Source of the DNA: Bacillus pumilus
Lineage (GTDB): Bacteria; Bacillota; Bacilli; Bacillales; Bacillaceae
Assembly: GCF_002744245.1 (NCBI RefSeq)
Contig: NZ_NKHG01000007.1
Location: 1-64,000, forward strand
Reading direction: 5' to 3'
Length of the DNA: 64,000 nt
Below the pieces are notes generated by a model. The model was not told where the DNA came from, ran no database searches, and worked only from the letters and a program-made list of their open reading frames with translations. Numbering within the stretch: the first letter of the stretch is position 1; the number at the start of each line of letters is the position of its first letter. Both the position numbers and the translations under genes were made by a program. Shown here piece by piece: positions 1-7,416 of the stretch.

Positions 1-176
1 CAGCGTGTAGACAAACCCTCGCATTCGGTGTCAGTTCTGCGTGCCGGTGCTCACGAATGTCAAATTCACTCCGCGCCGGTACTCGTCCTTCCTAGACTTC
101 AAAGGTTTTCTATCACGCTGAAAAGAACACAAAGGGCTAAAATAAAGTTCATTTTAGCCCTTTGTCAACAATCTGA
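1..176. repeat. Dispersed intergenic repeat, copy 1
   Basis: Near-identical to 45355-45523, with a deleted version at 49662-49722. It begins at the window edge with CAGCGTGTAGACAAAC and ends near TTTGTCAACAATCTG. The outer ends are complementary (TGTAGACAAA against TTTGTCAACA). An inner pair CAGCGTG (1-7) / CACGCTG (114-120) is also complementary. Positions 131-143 and 151-163 form a perfect 13-bp stem (AAAGGGCTAAAAT / ATTTTAGCCCTTT) that could act as a weak terminator for the gene ending at 184. No protein is encoded. The left boundary is uncertain because the window starts here. Confidence 0.8.
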
Positions 177-183
177 AGCATCA

Positions 184-1616
184 TTAGTAGGCTTTCGCCC
201 AGAACACCATATCAGAAGCAGGTTTCCCGCAGCAGACACAAGTGTCAGAAACGGCTTCTTGTTCAAATGGGATACAGCGTGAGGCCGCCCCTGTTTTTTC
301 TTTGATGTCGTTTTCACAGGCTTCATCACCACACCACATCGCTTTGATCAATCTGTTTTCTTGCGAAAGGAATTGTTCGATGTCTTCGATTGTGTGGGCG
401 TGGGATGTTTTTTCTTGTAATCGTTCTTTTGCCTTTTGGTACATGGTCCGCTGAATGTCTTCAAGGGTCGCTGTGATGGTTTGTTCAAGTGCTTTTAGCG
501 TGACGGCTTGCTTTTCACCTGTGTCTCGTCTTGCAAGCATCACCTGTCCTTTTTCCATGTCCTTTGGACCAACTTCTACACGTAACGGAATGCCCTGCAT
601 TTCACATTCGTTGAATTTCCAGCCTGGCTGCTTATCACTGGCATCAATATCAGCACGTGCGATGCGGGTAAGACGATCTTTCAGTTCATAGGCATGATCC
701 AGCACGCCTTCTTTATGGGAAGCGATTGGCACAATGCGTACTTGGGTGGGGCAATGTTTGGCGGCAGGACAAGCCCTCTGTCATCGCCATGCACCATGAT
801 CATAGCGCCAATGATTCTTGTGGTGAAGCCCCATGATGTTTGCTGGACATGTTCCAGTTTCCCTTCACGGTTTAAGAATTCAATGCCAAAAGCCTTTGCA
901 AATCCGTTACCGAAGAAGTGAGAAGTGGCGGTTTGCAGTGCTTTTCCATCATGCATCAGGCTTTCGACCGTATAGGTGAAACGGGCGCCGGCGAATTTCT
1001 CCTTCTCTGTTTTTCTCCCCTTAATAACAGGGATCGCCAGAAGCTCTTCACAAATAGAAGCATAGATGTGGAGCATTCTTTCTGTTTCTTCAATCGCCTC
1101 TTGCTCAGTCTCGTGACATGTGTGCCCTTCCTGCCATAGGAATTCAAGGGTTCTGAGGAATGGACGTGTTGTCTTTTCCCAGCGGACGACAATGGCCCAT
1201 TGGTTATATAGCTTCGGTAAATCACGATAGGAGTGAATGATGTTTTTATAATGCTCAGCGAACAGCACTTCAGAGGTTGGTCTGACGCAGAGTCTTTCTT
1301 GTAATTCGGAATCACCGCCGTGCGTGACCCATGCGACCTCGGGAGCAAAGCCTTCGATATGATCTTTTTCCTGTTGCAATAGACTTTCTGGAATAAAGAG
1401 CGGCATATAGACATTCTCATGACCTGTTTCTTTGATTTGACGGTCAAGCTCGTCACGAATATTTTCCCAGATTTTATAGCCGTATGGCTGAATGATCATA
1501 CTGCCTCTGACGCTAGAGTAATCGACGAGCCGTGCCTTTGTGACAACATCTGTATACCACTGGGCAAAGTCTTCTTCCATACTTGTAATTTTCTCAACAA
1601 ATTGTTTCTTTGACAT
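184..1616 (-). pseudogene. proS: Prolyl-tRNA synthetase, type 3 (archaeal/eukaryal-like), frameshifted
   Basis: This gene would charge tRNA-Pro in the cytoplasm. The first part (1616 down to about 747) carries class II features: [24 protein letters not shown] and the motif-3 segment [14 protein letters not shown]. The frame then breaks and continues as [20 protein letters not shown] to the Cys-rich zinc-binding tail (CIPF..CVCC) and the terminal WAKAY. Restoring one base (GGGTGGGG to GGGTTGGGG on the plus strand near 747) reconnects both parts into about 477 residues, the usual length of editing-domain-lacking type 3 ProRS. The start ATG at 1616 follows AAAAGGAGG. A T-box leader lies directly upstream. 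The break could be a sequencing indel or real loss of a second, regulated ProRS. The family call is secure; functional status is not. Confidence 0.85.
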
Positions 1617-1639
1617 CGTTTTTCCTCCTTTTAAAAACA

Positions 1640-1866
1640 AAAAAGCTGTGCTTTAAGTTAGGGACCATTCCTGGTGGTACCACCCTAATTTAAAGCACAG
1701 CTTTACACTTGATCATGATAACGGTATGAACCGCTGTAGGAAACAGAACTAAATCGGCAGGTTCACTTGAAGATGTCAGTAGGAACTTCTCAGCACCGTT
1801 CCCTCTCTGTTAAAGATCGATTCAAGCTACTATTCCAGATCTACGTTGATCATTGTTCGTTGATTT
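1640..1866 (-). promoter_or_regulatory. T-box riboswitch leader of proS (proline)
   Basis: Read on the minus strand, the leader holds the T-box core AGGGTGGTACCACC (plus-strand 1673-1686). It can pair either in an antiterminator or in a terminator formed by AAGCTGTGCTTTAA and TTAAAGCACAGC, followed by T6 (1640-1702). An upstream stem I contains AGAGAGGGAACGG...TGCTGAGA-like distal motifs. The likely specifier is CCT (Pro) at 1761-1759, inside GTGAACCTGCC. In this class uncharged tRNA-Pro stabilises antitermination. The specifier was placed by eye. Confidence 0.88.
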
Positions 1867-1872
1867 TTCAAC

Positions 1873-1901
1873 AGTTTACCTGTAAATGCGGGAGAAAGCA
1901 A
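1873..1901 (-). promoter_or_regulatory. Probable sigma-A promoter of the proS T-box leader
   Basis: On the minus strand TTGCTT (-35, 1901-1896) and TAAACT (-10, 1878-1873) are separated by 17 bases. They sit just ahead of the predicted stem I of the T-box. Confidence 0.5.
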
Positions 1902-1983
1902 GTTGTTCAGCCGGTTCGTTGATTACCTTTGTGGCGTCTTTTGCTTCGATCCACAATTGGCAGGAATTCACTGTTTTTGCAGC

Positions 1984-2012
1984 TTGCGCGTTATGTAAGG
2001 CTATGCTAATAT
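1984..2012 (+). promoter_or_regulatory. Probable promoter of the adenine riboswitch / pbuE
   Basis: TTGCGC (1984-1989) and an extended -10 TGCTAATAT (TAATAT at 2007-2012) are 17 bases apart, about 20 bases before the aptamer. Confidence 0.55.
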
Positions 2013-2032
2013 ATTTGAAGATAAAAATAGAC

Positions 2033-2131
2033 TTGTATAACCTCAATAATATGGTTTGAGGGTTTCTACCAGGATCCGATAAATCCTGATTACAAAAGCG
2101 TGCTTTCCTTTTTTGTAATCAGGGTTTTTTT
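2033..2131 (+). promoter_or_regulatory. Purine riboswitch, adenine class, with terminator
   Basis: The aptamer (2033-2095) has P1 arms TTGTA/TACAA and the conserved core TATAACCTCAATAATATGG, TTTCTACC and CCTGATTAC. The specificity position is T at 2090 (GATTA), as in the adenine-sensing pbuE riboswitch; guanine sensors have C. The 3' P1 strand also forms the 5' arm of an intrinsic terminator (2085-2098 with 2112-2123, then T7). Ligand binding should therefore block termination and switch the gene on, as known for B. subtilis pbuE. The downstream gene fits. Confidence 0.93.
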
Positions 2132-2189
2132 GTTTGTCTACACCCTGAATTAAAAGTGAAAGCCATGATATACAGAAGGGATGTTAGAC

Positions 2190-3362
2190 ATGAACTGGAG
2201 AGTATATTTATTAGCGGTTTCTACTTTTGCGGTTGGATTAGTTGAGCTTGTGGTCGGAGGCATTTTGCCAAGTCTTGCAGAGGATCTGAATGTGTCTCTT
2301 GCGACAGCTGGGCAGCTTATCACGGTATTTGCGATTGTGTATGCCATTTCAGCACCAGTGCTGCTGACCGTCACAGCCAAAATTGAACGAAAGCGCCTTT
2401 ATTTAATGGCGTTATTGGTGTTTACACTAGGAAATGTGTTCACTTATTTTAGTTCAACCTTTGCCCTTGTGATGATCTCAAGGGTATTGATTGCGATGAG
2501 TACAGCGCTTGTGGTGGTGTTATCACTGACGATCACCGCCAAATTGGTGGAACCAGCGCATCGAGCGAAAGCATTAGGTCTGATTTTTATTGGCATTAGT
2601 TCCTCACTTGTTCTCGGTGTACCGATCGGTATTTTTATTACAGAGAGCTTTGGCTGGAGAGTGATGTTTTTAGGAATCAGTATTCTATCGGCCATATCCA
2701 TGGTACTGATCTATTTTCTATTGGAAAAAATGCCTGTTGAAAAAGTCACACCTCTTAAAGAGCAGATTCGTTCTTTAGCGCATCCGAAAATTTTTAGTGC
2801 ACACTTGATTAGTTTGTTTATGCTTGCTGGTCATTATATGCTTTATTCTTATTTCACTCCATTTCTGATGGAAGTCCTGCATATGACACCGTTTTGGATT
2901 AGTATTTGTTATTTGGTATTCGGGCTTGCGTCTATTGGCGGGAATGGTTTTGGCGGCTGGCTTAGTGACAAACTGGGATCAGGGAAAGCCATTTTGCTTG
3001 TGACAATGGCGTTTGCGGCTGTGATGTTTATTCTTCCTTATACAGCGGGTGTGTTTGTGATATTTATGGTGATGGTTGTCCTATGGGGAGCGCTCAGCTG
3101 GGCACTGACGCCTGCTCTGCAAAGCTATTTGATTCAAACAGACCCAGTGACGTCTGATATTCAGCAAAGTTTAAATACATCGGCTTTGCAAATTGGTATC
3201 TCGATTGGTTCAGCAGTGGGCGGTGTCATGTTTACAATGACCGGTTCATCTGTTGATTTGGCTAAATTCGGTGCTGTGTTTGTGCTGATTGCCTTTAGCT
3301 GTGCGGTGATTTCGTTGAAGAGACCGCCTCTTTATATGGAAAATCAGAATCGTGCTGAGTAG
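2190..3362 (+). CDS. pbuE: Purine base/nucleoside efflux transporter, MFS
   Basis: A 390-residue major facilitator that should export hypoxanthine, adenine and analogues across the cytoplasmic membrane. It begins MNWRVYLLAVSTFAVGLVEL and has about 12 hydrophobic segments with the MFS loop motif AKIERKRLYL after TM2. N-terminal similarity to B. subtilis PbuE (388 residues) is close along the recalled sequence. I chose ATG 2190 because AGAAGGGA lies 8-9 bases upstream, whereas an ATG at 2181 sits directly on that site. The adenine riboswitch and its terminator directly upstream support the assignment: expression should rise when intracellular adenine is high. A terminator follows immediately. 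Confidence 0.93.
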   Translation: MNWRVYLLAVSTFAVGLVELVVGGILPSLAEDLNVSLATAGQLITVFAIVYAISAPVLLTVTAKIERKRLYLMALLVFTLGNVFTYFSSTFALVMISRVLIAMSTALVVVLSLTITAKLVEPAHRAKALGLIFIGISSSLVLGVPIGIFITESFGWRVMFLGISILSAISMVLIYFLLEKMPVEKVTPLKEQIRSLAHPKIFSAHLISLFMLAGHYMLYSYFTPFLMEVLHMTPFWISICYLVFGLASIGGNGFGGWLSDKLGSGKAILLVTMAFAAVMFILPYTAGVFVIFMVMVVLWGALSWALTPALQSYLIQTDPVTSDIQQSLNTSALQIGISIGSAVGGVMFTMTGSSVDLAKFGAVFVLIAFSCAVISLKRPPLYMENQNRAE

Positions 3363-3389
3363 CTGCCTTTGATGAGGCAGCTTTTTTTA
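3361..3389 (+). terminator. Rho-independent terminator of pbuE
   Basis: AGCTGCC and GGCAGCT form a stem around TTTGATGA, followed by T7. Confidence 0.85.
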
Positions 3390-3400
3390 TATCATGTGTT

Positions 3401-3775
3401 CTATTTCAGAATTACACCTTCACTTTTTCCAGTAATGACTTCTTCACCATGCTGGTTGATATAGCGAGAAAAAAGGTGGACACGGTCATATTGTTCAAGG
3501 GGTTCCACTTTGGTGACGGCCATTTGACAGGTGATGGTATCACCTGTATAAACGGGGCGGATGAAGGTACATGACATATCTTGACCGATAAAATGAAACT
3601 GACCGCCAAGCCTAGTGGCCAGACTTGCTGTGAGAAAGCCATGAACCATTCGCCTGCCCTGATCATCCGGCTCCATATGGTGTTTGCCTAGATCGCCTGT
3701 CATTTTGCCGAATTGAATCACGTCTTCATGTGTATAGGTTCGGCTTGTTTGAAACTGATCGCCTGGTTGAACCAT
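3401..3775 (-). CDS. MaoC-like (R)-specific enoyl-CoA hydratase family protein
   Basis: A 124-residue hot-dog-fold protein. The segment TRTYTHEDVIQFGKMTGDLG matches the start of MaoC dehydratases, and RRMVHGFLTASLATRLGG holds the hydratase-type VHG motif. The later PVYTGDTITCQMAVTKVEPL is also typical. MaoC proteins hydrate trans-enoyl-CoA or related thioesters in fatty-acid or polyhydroxyalkanoate metabolism; the exact substrate is not readable. The start at 3775 (MVQPGDQF) was preferred over 3832 because AAAGGAG lies 11 bases ahead and the upstream extension has no family similarity. A FadR-like palindrome upstream suggests control by acyl-CoA. Confidence 0.82.
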   Translation of the reverse strand: MVQPGDQFQTSRTYTHEDVIQFGKMTGDLGKHHMEPDDQGRRMVHGFLTASLATRLGGQFHFIGQDMSCTFIRPVYTGDTITCQMAVTKVEPLEQYDRVHLFSRYINQHGEEVITGKSEGVILK

Positions 3776-3811
3776 TATTCCTTCAACTCCTTTTTTTAAA
3801 TGTACCAAAGA

Positions 3812-3833
3812 AATGAATGAGTGTACATTCATT
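3812..3833. promoter_or_regulatory. FadR-like inverted repeat upstream of the MaoC gene
   Basis: Perfect 8-bp arms AATGAATG (3812-3819) and CATTCATT (3826-3833) flank AGTGTA. The inner TGAATGA...CATTCA matches the outer positions of the B. subtilis FadR operator TGAATGAMTANTCATTCA, with mismatches only in the centre. It lies 37 bases upstream of the MaoC start. Confidence 0.5.
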
Positions 3834-3934
3834 TTTGTTCGTTCTTACTTCACATATTCTCTTCGCAGCTAGCTTGTTTGTCACACGGCTTGTCAGTAAT
3901 CTGAACAGAGGGAGAGGTATAAGGAGGAATGGGA

Positions 3935-5293
3935 TTGAAGAAGACGGAAAAGAAGCGTTCAACAGGTGCACCTTCCTTTTATCAAGTAGCGTGGAGGTGG
4001 CATTTTTATGCTGGATTGATTTTTATGCCAATTCTCGTATTGCTTGCTGTAACAGGAGCTATTTATTTGTTTAAACCACAAATTGAAGAATCAATGTACT
4101 ATAAGCTTTACCATGTGAAAGCTGAAGATGAAAAGATGGCTCCTACGAAGCAGATCGAAGCAGTTAAGGAGGCCTATCCGAATTCAGAGCCAACGAGATA
4201 TCGGCCGGGGGAAGGAAAGGAGCGTTCAGCTGAAGTCGGATTTAGTCAAGGAGAGGAGACATATACAGCCTATGTGAACCCCTATACAGGACAAGTGTTA
4301 GGGCGAATGAAGGATGAAACAAAGTTTATGAACCGTGTCGAGGAAATACATGGTGAGCTGATGGCAGGAACGATCGGTGACCGAATCGTTGAACTGACGG
4401 CCTGCTGGGGCATTGTATTAATCGTGACGGGGATTTATTTGTGGTGGCCAAGAATGCCAAAGCGTTTTGGTGGTGTGATCATTCCACGTTTGACAAAAGG
4501 TAAAAGACAGCTCATGCGTGATTTACATGTGGTTCCAGCCTTTTGGGTATCGGCAGGCATGTTATTTCTCATTTTAACGGGGCTCCCGTGGTCCGGTTTA
4601 TGGGGAAATGAATTCCAGAAATTTGCTACAAATACAGGTGAAGGATATCCGCCATCTGTTTGGGTGGGGGATAAACCAACATCACAAGTGAAAACAGAGG
4701 AAGTGGCTGACGTACCTTGGGCAGCTGAGAAGATGGATGTCCCAACTTCTAACCAGTCCTCTTTTATAAAGCTATCCATGGATGATGTTGTGCGCATTGC
4801 GAATGAGCAGAAGGTGCATGCAGCCTATCAAGTGTATATTCCGCAAACGGCAGATGGCGTTTATACATTGTCGGTCTTTCCACCAAAGGCAAAGGATGAA
4901 GCGACCGTACATCTCGATCAATACACGGGAGCGGTGCTAGCAGACTATCGATATGACCAGTACGGCTGGATGGGGAAAGTCATTGCCCTTGGCATTACAT
5001 TACATAAAGGAACAGAGTTTGGGCTAGCGAATCAGCTGGCTGGTTTACTCGTATGTGTAGGGATTGTCGGAATTGTGGTCAGTGGATTTTTGCTTTGGCT
5101 GAATCGAAAACCAAGTGGTACGCTAGGCGCACCGAAAGCGCCAGTAAAAGGGAGATTAAAGTGGTTTGTCTTGCTTCTTGTAGGATTAGGGATTATTTTT
5201 CCGCTTGTCGGTCTATCACTGATCGTTGTGCTGTTGATTGATCGATTGATCATTCAGAGAATTCCGAGACTGAAGCGATTTTTAGGTGCATAG
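3935..5293 (+). CDS. PepSY-associated transmembrane (PepSY_TM) protein
   Basis: About 452 residues in the cytoplasmic membrane. TM1 lies in WRWHFYAGLIFMPILVLLAV (residues about 18-37), followed by an extracytoplasmic PepSY region with EAYPNSEPTRYRPGEG and VNPYTGQVLGRM. TM2 contains GIVLIVTGIYLWWPR, then come further helices, a second PepSY segment (HLDQYTGAVLADYRYDQYG) and C-terminal helices. The family is found near iron, copper or siderophore genes and in oxidoreductase-like membrane proteins; no enzymatic role can be read here. TTG 3935 fits AAGGAGG spacing (7 bases) better than ATG 3929, which overlaps the site. It precedes a lipoprotein gene by 18 bases, so the two are probably one transcript. 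Confidence 0.85.
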   Translation: MKKTEKKRSTGAPSFYQVAWRWHFYAGLIFMPILVLLAVTGAIYLFKPQIEESMYYKLYHVKAEDEKMAPTKQIEAVKEAYPNSEPTRYRPGEGKERSAEVGFSQGEETYTAYVNPYTGQVLGRMKDETKFMNRVEEIHGELMAGTIGDRIVELTACWGIVLIVTGIYLWWPRMPKRFGGVIIPRLTKGKRQLMRDLHVVPAFWVSAGMLFLILTGLPWSGLWGNEFQKFATNTGEGYPPSVWVGDKPTSQVKTEEVADVPWAAEKMDVPTSNQSSFIKLSMDDVVRIANEQKVHAAYQVYIPQTADGVYTLSVFPPKAKDEATVHLDQYTGAVLADYRYDQYGWMGKVIALGITLHKGTEFGLANQLAGLLVCVGIVGIVVSGFLLWLNRKPSGTLGAPKAPVKGRLKWFVLLLVGLGIIFPLVGLSLIVVLLIDRLIIQRIPRLKRFLGA

Positions 5294-5311
5294 GATAAGG
5301 GGGAATAGGAA

Positions 5312-5770
5312 ATGAAAAAAGGGTGGATGCTGGGTTTTCTCTTGATGTTCCTAACGGCTTGCCAGCTTGATCCGAAGACAGAGGAGCTTTATGAAAAACC
5401 AACATCAATTCATGTAAACACAGATATACCAAGTCAAATATCGAGCCAAAAAGAGCAAGCATTTCGTTTTCTTATCAAAGAAAATCGCAAACCAATTCGT
5501 GCATCCTCAGATGTCAAAATAAGTGTATGGAAGTATGGAGAAGCTGATCTTCAAACGCCAGTAAAAGCAGAATGGGAGAGAGAGGGTGTGTATACAGCAA
5601 GTTACATATTCCCTGAGGATGGTCTGTATGATATACGGCTGGATGTGAAAACCGCGCATCAGCACATCATGCCAACAAAACGAATTGCTGTTGGTCAACT
5701 GACGGAAGAGGAAAAGGATATCTTACAAAACAAACAGAAAAAAGAGAAACAAACACATTCTCATCATTAA
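5312..5770 (+). CDS. Lipoprotein with YtkA/FixH-like beta-sandwich domain
   Basis: 152 residues. The signal peptide MKKGWMLGFLLMFLTAC ends in a lipobox with Cys17, so it should be anchored on the outer face of the membrane. The body (AFRFLIKENRKPIRASSDVK, KAEWEREGVYTASYIFPEDG, DGLYDIRLDVKTAHQHIMP) resembles the FixH/YtkA-like Ig-type fold. The C-terminus is Lys/Glu-rich and ends THSHH, giving possible metal ligands with the earlier AHQHIMP. It follows the PepSY_TM gene closely, suggesting a shared extracytoplasmic, possibly metal-related, function. The fold call is from pattern only. Confidence 0.75.
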   Translation: MKKGWMLGFLLMFLTACQLDPKTEELYEKPTSIHVNTDIPSQISSQKEQAFRFLIKENRKPIRASSDVKISVWKYGEADLQTPVKAEWEREGVYTASYIFPEDGLYDIRLDVKTAHQHIMPTKRIAVGQLTEEEKDILQNKQKKEKQTHSHH

Positions 5771-5782
5771 ATAAGGAGAAAG

Positions 5783-5813
5783 GAGAGACATCTCTCTTTT
5801 TTTTGTTATTCAA
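5783..5813 (+). terminator. Terminator of the PepSY/lipoprotein transcript
   Basis: AGGAGAGA and TCTCTCT pair around CA, followed by T8. Confidence 0.7.
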
Positions 5814-6113
5814 ACACGACCATTTCATTCATCAGTTGAAAGCCGGCAAGTTCTTGGTGTTGCTCTGATGTCGGTCATAACAATTGAATGTGTCCGTTCA
5901 CATATGAGTGTTTGATAGAACGAAATCGTCACTTTTTCATTATATGTGATCGTAAATGAAAGGAAACCGTGCTGTGATATATCGTGTCTAGTAGAAAAGT
6001 TCTCACATTTATCGGGTCTGATGGCCTGTTCTTTTTCTCACATCGACATTTCTTTTGACTCCTCTCTTGATTATTAGTACCATTTTATTAGCCAGTTAAG
6101 GGTGGAGGTTCAG
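5814..6113. other. Non-coding stretch, possibly a decayed gene on the minus strand
   Basis: No intact gene is present. On the minus strand, short open pieces in different frames (ISFYQTLICERTHSIV, and EQHQELAGFQLMNEMVVFE before a stop near 5808) look like a degraded coding sequence interrupted by stops. I could not assign a family. The 3' part should carry the promoter of the MarR gene at 6114, but no convincing -35/-10 pair was found. Confidence 0.3.
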
Positions 6114-6572
6114 ATGGAAACAAAAGAGCAGATTGTATTAAAAGCGATTCAAGATCTGATTATGCATAGGGAAAAGAGACGGAACGATCCAACAGATCCA
6201 CTGATTACCACGACTGAAACACTCAAGCAAGATTGGACACTCACACAGCTTCACATTTTATCGATGATTCAAGCCAATCCAAACGAATCAAATAATACAT
6301 TTCTTTCACAGCAGCTGAAACTGTCAAAGCCAGCCATTACAAAGGCTGTCAAAAAACTGATCGAAAAAGGCATGGTGAACTATAACCATCGGCAAGGTGA
6401 TAAGAAGTCCGTCTATTATTCACTGACAGAGGAAGGCACGCAATTGGCGGCACTGCATGATGAACTTCATGAAAAAGCAGTTACATCCTATTTAGAATTC
6501 CTTCATCAGTTTAATGAAGATGAATTACAGGTGATTGAGCGCTTCTTAAAGGCCTGGAAGGAAAAGATATAG
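6114..6572 (+). CDS. MarR family transcriptional regulator
   Basis: 152 residues with a winged-helix core. LKQDWTLTQLHILSMIQANP leads into NTFLSQQLKLSKPAITKAVK (recognition region) and the wing KGMVNYNHRQGDKKSVYYSL, followed by a C-terminal dimerisation helix. Start ATG 6114 follows GGTGGAGG by 5 bases; a GTG at 6102 overlaps that site. It is monocistronic and bounded by a terminator. The ligand and targets are unknown; the poorly conserved DNA upstream does not show a clear operator. Confidence 0.88.
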   Translation: METKEQIVLKAIQDLIMHREKRRNDPTDPLITTTETLKQDWTLTQLHILSMIQANPNESNNTFLSQQLKLSKPAITKAVKKLIEKGMVNYNHRQGDKKSVYYSLTEEGTQLAALHDELHEKAVTSYLEFLHQFNEDELQVIERFLKAWKEKI

Positions 6573-6579
6573 ATAAAAA

Positions 6580-6622
6580 AAGACCGAAACCATCATACGA
6601 ACTAGATGCTTTCGGTTTTTTA
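6580..6622 (+). terminator. Terminator of the MarR gene
   Basis: ACCGAAA(cc)AT...ATGCTTTCGGT stem followed by T6. Confidence 0.75.
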
Positions 6623-6684
6623 TATGGTAAAATTAACATATATTGACGTTATTCGTGATCGTGATCAAAAAGGAGGGAGCCTTA

Positions 6685-6930
6685 TTGGAGAAAGAAATGA
6701 TGGGAAATTTTAAAAAGTATGTGTTTATCATGCCGTTCGTTGGATTGTTTGTCAGCTTGCTATTATTTGTTTATTTTTTTGGCATTGTAGGAGTTGAAGG
6801 GTCCATTTGGGTTGCTGCTTTATATTGTGCCCTGCCCTTTTTAGGGTACACGATATTCTATTTGCCTTTATGTATTTATTTTAAAGTCAGTAAAAAACGT
6901 CCAATACATAGAAATGAGAAACATACATGA
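6685..6930 (+). CDS. Small two-helix membrane protein, unknown function
   Basis: About 81 residues if TTG 6685 is used (AAAGGAGGG ends 9 bases upstream); ATG 6697 is an alternative. After a short polar N-terminus come two hydrophobic helices, FIMPFVGLFVSLLLFVYFFG and ALYCALPFLGYTIFYLPLCI, then a basic cytoplasmic tail (KVSKKRPIHRNEKHT). The stop overlaps the ATG of the next gene (ATGA at 6927), suggesting translational coupling to the DUF523 gene. No family was recognised. Confidence 0.65.
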   Translation: MEKEMMGNFKKYVFIMPFVGLFVSLLLFVYFFGIVGVEGSIWVAALYCALPFLGYTIFYLPLCIYFKVSKKRPIHRNEKHT

Positions 6931-7384
6931 TTGTGGTCAGCGCTTGTCTTGCGGGATTAAAGGTCCGTTACAATGGCAGCCATCGATTAGATCAGCGCAT
7001 CGAAGAGCTTGTGCAGGAAGGCAAGGCGGTTACAGTTTGCCCTGAGCTGCTTGGCGGCTTCTCCACGCCAAGGCCTCCAGCAGAAATCATTGGTGGTGAT
7101 GGACATGATGTATTACAGGGGGTTGCCTCAGTTGTCGATGAGCATGGAACAGATGTGACAGAGATGTATGTAAAAGGTGCGAAAGCCACGCTTGAACAGA
7201 TTCAGGCTCTTGAAGCGACAGCGGTTGTGTTAAAAGAGTACAGCCCCTCTTGCGCAGCCGGATGATTTATCGGGGGGAGTTTAACGGTAAGACGAAGGCT
7301 GGAGATGGTGTGACGTCAGCCCTGCTCAAACAGCATGGGATTCAGGTATTCTCTGAGGAGGATGATTGGACCTCGTTGTGTTGA
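6927..7384 (+). pseudogene. DUF523 family protein (YbbK-like), frameshifted
   Basis: The N-terminal 110 residues (MIVVSACLAGLKVRYNGSHR, VTVCPELLGGFSTPRPPAEI) match the DUF523 family, whose conserved Cys motifs suggest a metal- or thiol-linked role. The frame fails at SPSC, where the family has SPSCGS. Inserting one G near 7252 (TGCGCAGCC to TGCGGCAGCC) restores SRMIYRGEFNGKTKAGDGVT and runs to the stop at 7382-7384, giving about 152 residues, the normal length. The gene overlaps the upstream small membrane protein by 4 bases. It is either a real one-base loss or a read error; the rest is unmutated. Confidence 0.8.
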
Positions 7385-7416
7385 TAGGGGTGACGTGAAT
7401 AGAAGGAAGAGTTAGA

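Noticed and set aside
1-282. Plus-strand 84-codon reading frame across the repeat and the end of proS
   Set aside because: It reads through the intergenic repeat and antisense to proS; the equivalent frame in copy 2 is shorter and ends differently.
3834-3928. Fur box upstream of the PepSY_TM gene
   Set aside because: No TGATAAT inverted repeat is present in this stretch.
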